From Nocardia takedensis NBRC 100417 (lineage in GTDB: Bacteria > Actinomycetota > Actinomycetes > Mycobacteriales > Mycobacteriaceae), in NCBI RefSeq assembly GCF_000308695.1, contig NZ_BAGG01000021.1, positions 62,001 to 126,000 on the forward strand: a stretch of 64,000 nucleotides of DNA, written 5' to 3'. This document shows, in pieces, positions 52,656 through 61,622 of the stretch (positions within the stretch are counted from its first letter, which is position 1; each line of letters starts with the position of its first letter). Both the position numbers and the translations under genes were made by a program. The notes under the pieces were generated by a model, which saw only the letters and a list, made by a program, of their open reading frames with translations, searched no databases and was not told the DNA's origin.

Positions 52656-53515
52656 CGACCATCGGCCCGATCGGTCTGTTGGTCACGGTGACCCTGCTCT
52701 GGGGACTGTCGAGTGCCGCGCTCTCGACGCTGGAAGGAGCGCTCACCTCCATCGCGCTGGTCCCTGCCGGTGGCAGCGCGATGTTGCTGATCCTGGCGGT
52801 TGTTCGAGGTGACGATCCGAGGCGGATATTCGCGGCGTCGCCGCGCTTCTATCTGCGGTTGGGTGGTCTGGAAGCCGCGAATCTCGTTCTCTTCGTCGCG
52901 GCATTGCGAATCGGTCCGCTGCCCATGGTGGTCGCGTTGCATCTGACCGCACCGCTGTTGCTGATAGCCGCGCGGATAGTGCGCCGAGAAAGAAAGCTCA
53001 CTGTCCTCGTCGTCTTCGAGATGTTTCTGGTCGGAGCCGCCATCTGGCTCGCCGCGGCGTGGCGTCCGACCGCCGTCGAACCGGAGAAGATCGTGCTCGG
53101 CTGCGTGCTGGCGGTCGGGAGCGCGGTGTGTGTCGCGATGTTGGTTTCGCTGGTCGCCCGGGAATCCGCGGTTCGTACCACGATCGCATCGGCGGGTCTG
53201 CAACTGCTGATCGCGAGCATGCTGAGCAGTGCGCTGATGGTGACCGCGCCGCCGCGTGCGGCGGTCGTCGGGTGGCTGTTGTTGATCGGAGCCACGCTGC
53301 TGGGTCCTGGTTTCGCCCTGTACTGGTATGCGATGCGGCGGTTGGACGCGACGACCGCGAGCATCGTCGGGTTGAACGAGGCCGTGATCGCTTCCATCGC
53401 CGGGGCGATCTTCACCGACAAGGGGATAACTCTCGGCGCCCTCGCCGCAGGTGTACTCGTGCTCAGTGCGGTAGCGATCGAGATGTGGTCGAGACGGGAG
53501 AGTCGTGTGCGGTAG
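52652..53515 (+). CDS. EamA/DMT-family transporter
   Basis: This 287-residue protein has about ten membrane helices in two homologous five-helix halves, the EamA drug/metabolite exporter layout: PIGLLVTVTLLWGLSSAALSTLEGA, then AALRIGPLPMVVALHLTAPLLLIAARI at the end of the first half, and YAMRRLDATTASIVGLNEAVIASIAGAIF in the second. It ends the toroid-membrane protein-transporter operon and overlaps the convergent trpF gene by 53 bp. It probably exports a small metabolite, perhaps one made or sensed by the toroid protein. Confidence 0.88.
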   Translation: MTTIGPIGLLVTVTLLWGLSSAALSTLEGALTSIALVPAGGSAMLLILAVVRGDDPRRIFAASPRFYLRLGGLEAANLVLFVAALRIGPLPMVVALHLTAPLLLIAARIVRRERKLTVLVVFEMFLVGAAIWLAAAWRPTAVEPEKIVLGCVLAVGSAVCVAMLVSLVARESAVRTTIASAGLQLLIASMLSSALMVTAPPRAAVVGWLLLIGATLLGPGFALYWYAMRRLDATTASIVGLNEAVIASIAGAIFTDKGITLGALAAGVLVLSAVAIEMWSRRESRVR

Positions 53516-54152
53516 CGACGAAGTCCCGGCAGGCTCGTGCGGCTTTGTTTCCCTCGGCGTCTTCGACGCCGCTGTTGACGTCGACAGCGAACGGGTGGAC
53601 TTCGGCGATCGCGGTGCCGACATTCTCGGCGTTCAAGCCGCCTGCGAGTACCACGGGGCAGCCGACGCCCGCCAACGACGCCACGATCCGGGCGCTGATG
53701 GACCAGTCGTGGGTCAGACCGGTTCCGCCGAGTCGATCGTCCGTGCGGGAATCCAGTAGCACCGCGTCGCAATGTTCCGCGGCCGCTTCCGCTGCTTCGA
53801 GGGCATCGGGACCTGTCACGTGGACTGCGCGCAATACTTTGCGACCACCGGCCGCGGCCCGCACCGCGCCGACGGTCTCCAGCGCGACCAAGCCGTGGAC
53901 CTGTATCGCATCGACCCCGATCTCGTCTGCCAGGTCGACGATGGCCGCCGCGTCCTCGAGATGGGTGACCAAAACCCGCGTGACGAACGGTGGGACCAAA
54001 GCGGAGAGTCGAGTCGCTTCGGGGCCGCTGAGACTGTCCTCGCTGAAGTGGGTCGTGCCGGAGATGAATCCGACCGCGTCGGCGCCCGCGGCCACGGCAA
54101 GTCGGAGATCGGAATCGGACCGGATTCCGCAGATCTTCGCTCGGACTGTCAT
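53463..54152 (-). CDS. trpF: Phosphoribosylanthranilate isomerase, stand-alone TrpF
   Basis: This 229-residue TIM-barrel protein has the TrpF active site: AKICGIRS with general-base Cys8, an IQVHG strand, LLDSRTDDRLGGTG with general-acid Asp134, VVLAGGLNAENV and AVDVNSGVED. It should isomerise phosphoribosylanthranilate in tryptophan synthesis. Most high-GC actinomycetes lack TrpF and use bifunctional PriA, so a dedicated gene here is unusual. No other trp gene is near. ATG 54152 is the start; upstream is the divergent GMC oxidoreductase. The 3' end overlaps the EamA gene. Confidence 0.88.
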   Translation of the reverse strand: MTVRAKICGIRSDSDLRLAVAAGADAVGFISGTTHFSEDSLSGPEATRLSALVPPFVTRVLVTHLEDAAAIVDLADEIGVDAIQVHGLVALETVGAVRAAAGGRKVLRAVHVTGPDALEAAEAAAEHCDAVLLDSRTDDRLGGTGLTHDWSISARIVASLAGVGCPVVLAGGLNAENVGTAIAEVHPFAVDVNSGVEDAEGNKAARACRDFVATAHDSPVSTTSRSLPH

Positions 54153-54396
54153 CGAGACGACAGTACCGGTGACACGGGTTCCAGGCCCCACCCCCGCTGA
54201 CCGGCGGCTATTGAAACGGCTGCGCTTTACTGCGCGGAAGGGGCGGAGTAGTGTTCCAGCACACAGTTATGTGAATCACAATTCTGCTGCCGTCGGCCCC
54301 GATCGATCCGGATGAGACCCGGGTCGCACGGTGGGTGTGCCGGGCGCGGGAACAGGACGGACGCGCCTCGGCCCGGCGCGATCCGCGGGAAGGACC

Positions 54397-56358
54397 ATGG
54401 GAATCATGCAGCTTTCGGAGCGGCAGCGCGCGGCGCTCGAGTTGATCTGCGACACGTTCGTGCCCGGTGACGGGCTCGCGGCGCCTTCGGCAAGTGAACT
54501 GAACGTCGCGGATGTCGTGCTGCGACTGCTGGACCGCAACCCTCGGGAAGCCGACCGTAAACAGGTCGCCACGTTGCTCGGAATCTGGGACACCCCGCTC
54601 ATGGGGTTGCTCGCCGGCGTGGGGCCGCGGCGCTTCTCGCAGCGTTCGCAGGCGGACCGGGAGAAGTTCCTGCTGGCGCTCGGCGAGTCCAAGGTGGCCG
54701 CCAAGCGCGCGATCTTCCAGGCGCTGAAATCCGCCGCGCTGCTGTCCTACTACACGACCCCCGGCCCGGACGGCGCGAGCCCGATCTGGAAGGAGATGGG
54801 CTACCCGGCCCCGCCCGGCGCGTCGGCCTCGGCCCCGCGTCCCGCGCTCAGCCCGAAGCGCGTGACCGAGGACGAGACACTGGACTGCGACGTCGTGGTG
54901 GTCGGTTCGGGCGCGGGCGGCGGCACGGCGGCCGCGGTGCTCGCGGAAGCCGGCCTGAACGTGGTGGTGCTGGAACGCGGCGGCTACTACGACGACGTCG
55001 ATTTCGGCACCGACGAACTCGACAGTCTCACCAAGCTCTACGCGGCGGGCCCGCAGGCCACGGCGGAAGGGCAGCTCACCCTGGTCGCGGGCGGCTGTCT
55101 GGGCGGCGGCACCGTCGTCAACTGGACGACGTCGCTGCGCACGCCCGACAATGTGCGCGCCGAATGGGCGGGTATCGGCGCGCGGCAGTTCGCCGAGCAG
55201 GAGTTCACCGACGCCTTGGACGCGGTGGTGGAGCGCATCGGCGTGCGCGGTGACCGGTCGCCGCTCTCGGGCCGCGACGGCGTTCTGGAACGCGGTGTGC
55301 GGGCCCTCGGCTGGGATCTGGACACGTTGCCGCGCAACGTCTCCGAGATCTGCGACGCCGGACCCGAGTGCGGCCGGTGCGGTTACGGCTGCCGGTTGGG
55401 GGCCAAGCAGTCGGTCACCAAGACCTGGCTCGCCGACGCCGCCGCGAAGGGCGCGACCTTGGTCGTCGACGTCGACGTGCGTCGCATCGAGGTCCGCGCG
55501 GGTCGCGCCGAAGCCGTCGAGGCGGTCACCGCCGACGGCCGGAAGCTGCGGGTCACCGCGCGCGCGGTGGTCGTCGCGGCGGGCGCGATCCAGACCCCCG
55601 CGCTGCTGCGGCGCTCTGGGCTGAAGAACAAGAACATCGGCAACTACCTGCGTCTGCATCCGGCTTCGGCGGTGTTCGGCACGTTCGACGACGAGGTGCG
55701 TCCGTGGGAGGGCGCGCTCCAGGCGCGGATCTCCCGTCAGCACAGCGACCTGGCCGACGGCTACGGCGTCATCTACGAGACCGGCCCGTTGCATCCGGGC
55801 ATGATGATCGGTTTCATGAATTGGCGTGGCGCGCAGCACAATCGCGAGGCGATGCTGGCGCTGGCCAATACGGCGGCGGTCGGTGTGATCACCCGCGACC
55901 GCGATCACGGCACCGTGGAGATCGCCCGTGACGGCGAGGCCGTGGTGAAGTACCGCATCTCCGAGCGCGACGCCGCGAGCATGCATCAGGGCATCGTGGG
56001 CGCGGCCCAGATCCTGGAGGCCGCGGGCGCGAAGCGCATCTTCTCCGGTCACCAGTCCGGGGCCGAATACGAACCCGGCGTGCGGGGTTCGCACGCCGAG
56101 TTCGCCGCCGCCGCGAAGAAGGCGGGTTACGCGCCCGCGCGGGTCGGCATGGGCGCGCTGCACATCATGGGCTCGGCGCGCATGGGCGGCTCCCGCACCG
56201 ATTCGGCCACCGACCCCGACGGCGCGACCTGGGACGTGCCCAACATCGTCGTCGCGGACGCCTCCTGCTTCCCCACCTCGTCCGGGGTCAACCCGATGGT
56301 GTCGATCGAGGCGATCGCGTACATGAACGCCAAGCGCCTCGCGGACCGACTGACGTGA
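54397..56358 (+). CDS. GMC-family oxidoreductase (long-chain alcohol oxidase-like)
   Basis: This 653-residue flavoprotein has an N-terminal helical domain (about 1-150, with ELICDTFVPGDGLAAPSASEL as in fatty alcohol oxidases). Next come the FAD motif DVVVVGSGAGGGTAAAVLAEAG, the GMC signature GGCLGGGTVVNWTTSLRTP, and a cysteine-rich CDAGPECGRCGYGCRLGAKQS insert. The C-terminal segment is GALHIMGSARMGG and VADASCFPTSSGVNPMVSIEAIA. It probably oxidises long-chain or sterol-type alcohols. ATG 54397 follows GGGAAGGA. It ends four bases before the convergent DUF742 gene. Confidence 0.88.
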   Translation: MGIMQLSERQRAALELICDTFVPGDGLAAPSASELNVADVVLRLLDRNPREADRKQVATLLGIWDTPLMGLLAGVGPRRFSQRSQADREKFLLALGESKVAAKRAIFQALKSAALLSYYTTPGPDGASPIWKEMGYPAPPGASASAPRPALSPKRVTEDETLDCDVVVVGSGAGGGTAAAVLAEAGLNVVVLERGGYYDDVDFGTDELDSLTKLYAAGPQATAEGQLTLVAGGCLGGGTVVNWTTSLRTPDNVRAEWAGIGARQFAEQEFTDALDAVVERIGVRGDRSPLSGRDGVLERGVRALGWDLDTLPRNVSEICDAGPECGRCGYGCRLGAKQSVTKTWLADAAAKGATLVVDVDVRRIEVRAGRAEAVEAVTADGRKLRVTARAVVVAAGAIQTPALLRRSGLKNKNIGNYLRLHPASAVFGTFDDEVRPWEGALQARISRQHSDLADGYGVIYETGPLHPGMMIGFMNWRGAQHNREAMLALANTAAVGVITRDRDHGTVEIARDGEAVVKYRISERDAASMHQGIVGAAQILEAAGAKRIFSGHQSGAEYEPGVRGSHAEFAAAAKKAGYAPARVGMGALHIMGSARMGGSRTDSATDPDGATWDVPNIVVADASCFPTSSGVNPMVSIEAIAYMNAKRLADRLT

Positions 56359-56362
56359 TGAC

Positions 56363-56740
56363 TCAGATGGCCTGAATGCCCTTGAGGACCGCGCGCAGCA
56401 GTTGGGTGTTGCGCGCGGGCGACTCCTGCACCGGCTCCGGCGAACGGTATTTCAGCAGACCGTCGTCGATCAGGTCGCCGACCAGGATCTTGGTGGAGGT
56501 CAGCGGCAGGTTCAGCTGCGCGGCCAGTTCCGCCACCGACAGGGCCGACCGGCTCAGCCACAGGATCCGCGCGTACTCCGGCTCCGGACGGCGCGGCTGC
56601 ACGCCCACACCGGCGTTCACCACGAGGGTGAGCATGTCGAGTTTGTGGCGTGCGCCCCCGGAACGCCCCCTCGTGACGGCGTAGAGCCGCACGAGGGGAC
56701 CCGCGTCCTCGTCGTACCAGGACTCGCGTGGGTCGTTCAT
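56363..56740 (-). CDS. DUF742 protein (conservon CvnC-like)
   Basis: This 125-residue protein belongs to DUF742, a winged-helix-like family always found with roadblock proteins in actinomycete conservons. Features include GPLVRLYAVTRGRSGGARHKLDMLTLV and LSVAELAAQLNLPLTSTKILVGDLIDDGLL, the latter reading as a helix-turn-helix. Its ATG overlaps the roadblock gene stop by four bases. In the standard order a small GTPase gene (cvnD) follows; here the cluster ends with this gene. Confidence 0.9.
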   Translation of the reverse strand: MNDPRESWYDEDAGPLVRLYAVTRGRSGGARHKLDMLTLVVNAGVGVQPRRPEPEYARILWLSRSALSVAELAAQLNLPLTSTKILVGDLIDDGLLKYRSPEPVQESPARNTQLLRAVLKGIQAI

Positions 56741-57165
56741 GGCCGTCGGGTGCCGGCTTGGTCGAACGCGGGACGCGGATCGACCGACAGATGGTGCCCG
56801 ACGCGTTGCACGGTCTGGTTCATCTCGTAGGCCACCATCCCCAGGTTCGCCGATTCGGAGGTCAACAGGGCGAGGCAGGCGTTGTCGCCCGCGGCGGTGA
56901 TGAACAGCACGGCCAGGTCGAGTTCGACCACCGTCTGACAGACGCCGCCCGCCTTGAAATGCGCGCCCGCGCTGCGCGCGACGCCGTGCAGGGTCGAGGC
57001 CATCGCGCCGAAGCGTTCGGCGTCCGAGCGCGGCATCGCGGTGCAGTGGCCCAGCAGCAGGCCGTCGGTGGACAGCACCACGGCGAACTGGACGTCGGGC
57101 AGGCGTTCGATCAGGTCGTCGAGCAACCAGTCGAGGCTACGAGGTTTGGAAGTCGTCACCGGCAC
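56737..57165 (-). CDS. Roadblock/LC7-domain protein (conservon CvnB-like)
   Basis: This 142-residue protein has the roadblock/LC7 fold, LDWLLDDLIERLPDVQFAVVLSTDGLLLG at the start and VVELDLAVLFITAAGDNACLALLTSESANLGMVAYEMN later. In conservons it acts with the GTPase as a GAP-like regulator and sits at the membrane with the sensor. It overlaps the sensor gene's proper stop by 29 bp and the DUF742 gene by four, indicating one operon. Confidence 0.92.
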   Translation of the reverse strand: MPVTTSKPRSLDWLLDDLIERLPDVQFAVVLSTDGLLLGHCTAMPRSDAERFGAMASTLHGVARSAGAHFKAGGVCQTVVELDLAVLFITAAGDNACLALLTSESANLGMVAYEMNQTVQRVGHHLSVDPRPAFDQAGTRRP

Positions 57166-59670
57166 CTTCTTGTCGATCGTATTGCTGAGTGGGGTAGTCG
57201 CTCTCGACCCGGTTGAGTCGTCCCTGTCGCGTGCCGTTCTCGATCGCCGACATCAGGCTGCGCGCCTCGTCGGCCGAGCGCTGCCGCGGCATCCCCGTGG
57301 AGGTGGGATGTTCCTCGACCGCTTCGGGGGCGGTGCGGCGGCGACGCGGCAGCGCGGGCTTGTCCGGCGCGGCGGGCGCCGCGGGCGCGGGCGGCGGTGT
57401 CGGTGCGTAGGACTGCGGCGCGTAGGACTGCTGCTGCGGCGGATAGGACTGGGTCGGCGGCGGAGGCGCCTGCGGCGGGGCGGCCGCGGGCGGGGAGCCA
57501 GGCTCGACAGCGGGGTCCGGTGCGGCAGCGGCGCGGGCGGCGGTTCCAGGGCGGGCGGCGGCGGCGCGGCGGTGACGGCGGCGGCCATCGCCGGGCGCGG
57601 CGCGTAGTCGGTGCTCTCCCGGATCGGGTCCATCTGCTGCTGCGCGCCGTCGTCGGCGATCAGCGTGGTCGGCACCAGCACGATCGCGCGGACGCCGCCG
57701 TAATCCGATTCCGAGAGCCGCACCGAGATCCCGTGGCGCTGAGCCAGTTTGCCGACCACGAACAGTCCCAGGCGCGCGTCGCTGGACAGCGCCGCCACGC
57801 TGAAGTCCGGCGGGTCGGCCAGGATCGCGTTGCGTTCGATGAGCTCCTCGTGCGACATGCCGAGACCTTGGTCGGAGATCTGGATCGCCACACCCTTGCC
57901 GACGACGTTGCCGGACAGTTCCACCCGCGATTCCGGCGGCGAGAACGCGGTCGCGTTGTCGGTCAGCTCGGCGAGCAGGTGGATGAGGTCGGCCACGGCG
58001 CTTCCGGTGATCCGCAGTTCCGGCAGCTTGCCGGTCTGGATCCTGGTGTAGTCGAGGCTTTCGGCCACGGCGCTGCGCACCACGTCCATCAGCGGCACGG
58101 GATTGCGCCAGCGTCGGCCGGGCTTCTCGCCGCCGAGGATGATGAGGTTCTCGGCGTTGCGGCGCGCGCGGGTGGCGAGGTGGTCGAGCTGGAACAGCGT
58201 GTCCAGCTTGCCCGGGTTCTCCTCTTCGCGTTCGGCGCGGTCGAGCAGCGCGAGTTGCCGGTGCACCATGACCTGGCTGCGGTGGGCGATGTTGAGGAAG
58301 ACCGCGTTGACGCCTTCGCGGGTCTTGGATTCGGCGACGGCGGCGTTGACGGCGGCGGTGTGCGCGCGGTTGAACGCGTCGGCGACCTGGCCGATCTCGT
58401 CGGAGCCGAAGTCCAGCGGGGCCAGGTCGGCCTGGTCGAGTTCCTTGCCCTGACCCAGCTTGCGGATCGTCTCCGGCAGGCGCTGGTCGGCCAGTTCCAA
58501 GGTCTGGGCCCGCAGTTTGCGCATCCGGCCGATGAGCCGGTTGGCCAGGAACAGCGCCGCCAGGAAGGCCAGCACGGTGATGCCGCCGATGGCCGCACCG
58601 CCCCACGCCGAATTCGACGCGGTCTGTTCGCCGTCGGCCTTGGCGTCGGCCTGGGTGTCGCGGCACAGGTCCAGCCACAGTTGCACCATCGCGGTCTGCA
58701 CCTCGGTGCCCGCGGCCTGCCATTCGGCGGCCGTCATCGGCAGCGTCTCGGTCGGTGACTGGGTGCGCCGGTTCGCGCCGGTGGTCGCGCGCGAGGCGGA
58801 ACTCGACGACGCATCCGAGCTCGACTCCTCGGATTCCACCACGCCGCGGCGCAGGAACGCGTCCTCCATCGCCACGATCCTGCGGTAGGCGTCGCTGTCG
58901 AGGATCGCCTTGTACTGGGCCACGCGCGGACCGGTCAGCACGGTCGACACGTGGGCGATCTCACCGCGGCCGTCGCCGACGTTGCGCGCGAATTCCACGA
59001 ACTGGTCGCCGGAGATCTGTCCGGTCAGCAGGGCGGTCGCGCCGATGGTCGACGCGCGGGCCACCGATTCGCTGATCCGCAGCGTGTTCAGGGCCTTGTA
59101 GAGGTCGACGGCGGTCCCCGAGTCCGGCGCGACCTCCGCCGCGAGCAGCGAGGCGCCGACGATGGTGTCGATGACCGTCGAGTAGATCGTGAAGACCTGC
59201 GTGGCGGGGATGGCCCGCGCGTCGATGCCCGCGCGCAGCGGCGGCATCTGGTCGTAGAGCTGTTGGTAGCCGTCGATGGCGTTGGCCAGGTCGGGGCGCA
59301 GCGCCGCGGCCGCGTCGCCTTGGGCGCGCACGCCGACCAGCGCGGTGTCGGAGTTCTTGCGTGTCGGCGCGAGATTGGCGGTCGCGGTGGCGTCACCGGC
59401 CAGGTGCAGGATCGAGGCGGTCCGCTCGGCCTGGAAGGCTTCGATCATGTCCTTGGCGGGCTGGGTGGTGGCGCTGGCCAATTCGGCCCAGTCGGTGGCC
59501 TTGCGTCCGTCGTTCACCAAGTAGATCGAGGCGCCGACGCCGATCCCGAGCAGGGTGATGCTGGGGATGAGCACGATCGCGAGCAGGCGGGTCCTGACTC
59601 CTACCGGTCCGCGCCACCTCCATTTCGTCAAGGTGGTCTGCAAAGAGCTGATGAACTTGCTGCCATACAC
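57137..59670 (-). pseudogene. Conservon sensor histidine kinase-like gene with NIT domain, 1-base frameshift near 57521
   Basis: The product has a membrane helix at about 27-48, an extracytoplasmic nitrate/nitrite-sensing (NIT) type domain, a second helix near 350-375, a HAMP-like segment, and a kinase-type ATPase domain (NVVGKGVAIQISDQGLGM, LSSDARLGLFVVGKLAQRHGISV). Frame one reads well to APPPPALEPPPAPLP, then becomes an Arg-rich shadow ending at 57253. The neighbouring frame continues with APDPAVEPGSPPAAAPPQ and a conserved-looking tail (DEARSLMSAIENGTRQGRL), stopping at 57137 where it overlaps the roadblock gene. One missing base around 57521-57526 restores about 843 residues. It may be a sequencing error; kinase and HAMP domains lie before the break. 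Confidence 0.8.
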
Positions 59671-60164
59671 CGGTGATCGAGCCTACCTCTGGGAATTCCC
59701 ACCCACATACACCCGGTCGCCGTAGACCGGAGACCGGTGCCGCACCGGTTGTGTTCCGTGTCACCTTAATGAGTGAAATCCCAGTTACGCAATATGGTTG
59801 CCCACCCCAAAACCTACGCAGGGCCGACGCTGAGAGCCGTCGGCTATCGCGCGGGCGCACGACTCTCATGATCAGAATCGTCAGTCAGTTATTGGCACAC
59901 CGTCATTGCCTCAGGTCCGGACCTCGCGCGCGCCCGCGCGGCCGAAATGCGGTCCCGCGCAGTGCCACTTCCGCTATCAGTTGCTTGCCGCCGCGGTGTC
60001 GGAGACGGCGTGACCGATTCCCCTCTCGGCGACCGCGGAGGGGAGATCGTCCGCGCCGCAACGGTTAACGGACAGGTAGCCAGTGGCCGGTTCGTCACTC
60101 GCGCGGACGGCGCTCCGCCGAATCGCCTCGACGGAGCGCCGCTACGCGACGAGCGCGCGCCGGT
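59671..60164. other. 494-bp interval without a supported gene
   Basis: It holds the sensor promoter at its left end and a 12-bp perfect palindrome AGGTCCGGACCT at 59914-59925. Short open frames exist on both strands but lack ribosome binding sites and coding bias. It is also the 3' flank of the aldehyde dehydrogenase gene; no clear terminator is seen. Confidence 0.5.
59680..59685 (-). promoter_or_regulatory. -10-like hexamer (TAGGCT) for the sensor operon
   Basis: TAGGCT on the minus strand lies nine bases before GTG 59670. Confidence 0.35.
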
Positions 60165-61622
60165 TTACATCTGTGCCCACACCGTCTTGGTCTGGAGGTA
60201 GGTGTCCAGGCCTGCCTTGCCCGCCTCGTGGCCCCACCCGGACTGCTTGTAGCCGCCGAAGGGCATCGAGTGGTCGAACACCATCTGGCAGTTCAGCGAC
60301 ACCGTGCCCGCCTGGAGTTGCTTGGCCAGTCGGTGCGCGCGACCCAGATCCTTGGTCCACACCGTGGCGGCCAAGCCGTAGGTGGAGTCGTTGGCCAGCG
60401 CGACCGCCTCCTCCTCGGTGTCGAAGGGCAGCACGGTGACCACGGGACCGAAGATCTCCTCCTGGAACAGGCGGCTGGTCGCGGGGTCGACGTTGGTGAC
60501 CACGGTCGGATGCACGAAATACCCCGTGCGGTCGAGGCGGTGACCGCCCGTGACCAGCTCGTTGCCGTCGGACTTGCCCTGGTCGATGTAGCCGAGAACC
60601 CGGTTGAGCTGCTTGGCCGAGATGAGCGGCCCGATCATCGAGCCCTCTTCCTTGGGGCCGCCGAGCTTGAGATTGTCGGCGATGTTGGCGATGCCCGCCA
60701 CGACCTTGTCGTAGACCTTGCGGTGCGCCAGAATTCGCGACCCGCACACGCACGCCTGACCCGAGTGCACGAATGTTCCGAACCCGGCCATGGTGATCGC
60801 CATGTCCAGGTCGGCGTCGTCGAAGATCACCACCGGCGACTTGCCGCCCAGTTCGAGGGTGATCTTGTTGAGGTTGCTGAGCGCGGAGGCTTTGACGATC
60901 TCCCGCCCGACCTCGGTCGAACCGGTGAAAGCGACCTTGTCCACATCGGGGTGCGCGGTGATCGCCGCGCCGGAGGTGTGCCCGTAGCCGTTGATCAGAT
61001 TGACCACACCGTCCGGGACACCCGCCTCCCGGACCAGACGGTCCAGCACCAGCGCCGACAGCGGTGTCTCCTCGGCGGGTTTGACCACCGTCGAGCATCC
61101 CGCGGCCAGCGCCGGGGCCAGCTTGGCGCAGTAGTTGAAGACCGGCCCGTTCCACGGGAAGATCAGCCCGACCACCGGATACGGCTCGCGCAGCGTGTAG
61201 ACGTGCTGGTGCGATTCCACACCGGTGAGCCCGCCCGCGTTCACATCGTGGGCGATCCCGTCGATCTTGGTGCACCAGCCCGCGTAGTAGCGGAACCATT
61301 CCGAGCCGACCCCCACGATCAGCTCGGCCTGGTTCTGCGGGATGCCCGCGTTCAACGATTCGAGTTCGGCCAGGACGGTGGCGTTCTCATCGATCAGATC
61401 GGCGATCTTCCACAGCACCTTGGCCTTCTGGCTGCCCGCCAGGTTCTTCCACGTCCCCGCCTCGGAGGCGGCTTTGGCGGCGGCGACCGCGGCGTCGACG
61501 GCATCGGGGCCGCCGTCGGTGAACTCGGTGATCTGCTCCTCGGTCACCGGGTCGATGATCGGGATCACCGCACCGCTGCCGGGGCGCTCGCGGATCTCGT
61601 CCAACACTGACTGCACCGTCAT
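60165..61622 (-). CDS. NAD(P)-dependent aldehyde dehydrogenase
   Basis: This 485-residue ALDH-superfamily enzyme oxidises an aldehyde to a carboxylate. The catalytic Glu is in TLELGGKSPVVIFDDAD, the catalytic Cys in FVHSGQACVCGSR, and cofactor-binding segments include FPWNGPVFNYCAKLAPALAAG and GSTEVGREI. The C-terminal PFGGYKQSGWGHEAG is standard. ATG 61622 follows GAGGAG. It lies downstream of a TetR gene and, further up, a Rieske-type oxygenase on the same strand, suggesting a catabolic locus for an aromatic or alicyclic compound; the substrate is not readable from sequence. Confidence 0.93.
   Translation of the reverse strand: MTVQSVLDEIRERPGSGAVIPIIDPVTEEQITEFTDGGPDAVDAAVAAAKAASEAGTWKNLAGSQKAKVLWKIADLIDENATVLAELESLNAGIPQNQAELIVGVGSEWFRYYAGWCTKIDGIAHDVNAGGLTGVESHQHVYTLREPYPVVGLIFPWNGPVFNYCAKLAPALAAGCSTVVKPAEETPLSALVLDRLVREAGVPDGVVNLINGYGHTSGAAITAHPDVDKVAFTGSTEVGREIVKASALSNLNKITLELGGKSPVVIFDDADLDMAITMAGFGTFVHSGQACVCGSRILAHRKVYDKVVAGIANIADNLKLGGPKEEGSMIGPLISAKQLNRVLGYIDQGKSDGNELVTGGHRLDRTGYFVHPTVVTNVDPATSRLFQEEIFGPVVTVLPFDTEEEAVALANDSTYGLAATVWTKDLGRAHRLAKQLQAGTVSLNCQMVFDHSMPFGGYKQSGWGHEAGKAGLDTYLQTKTVWAQM

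Noticed and set aside
51340..54152. An NTPase-linked anti-phage defence system
   Set aside because: Toroid domains occur in some conflict systems, but no NTPase, nuclease or effector is encoded here.
59914..59925. Operator at the palindrome AGGTCCGGACCT
   Set aside because: A 12-bp GC-rich palindrome is not rare in such DNA, and it lies over 240 bp from any start codon.
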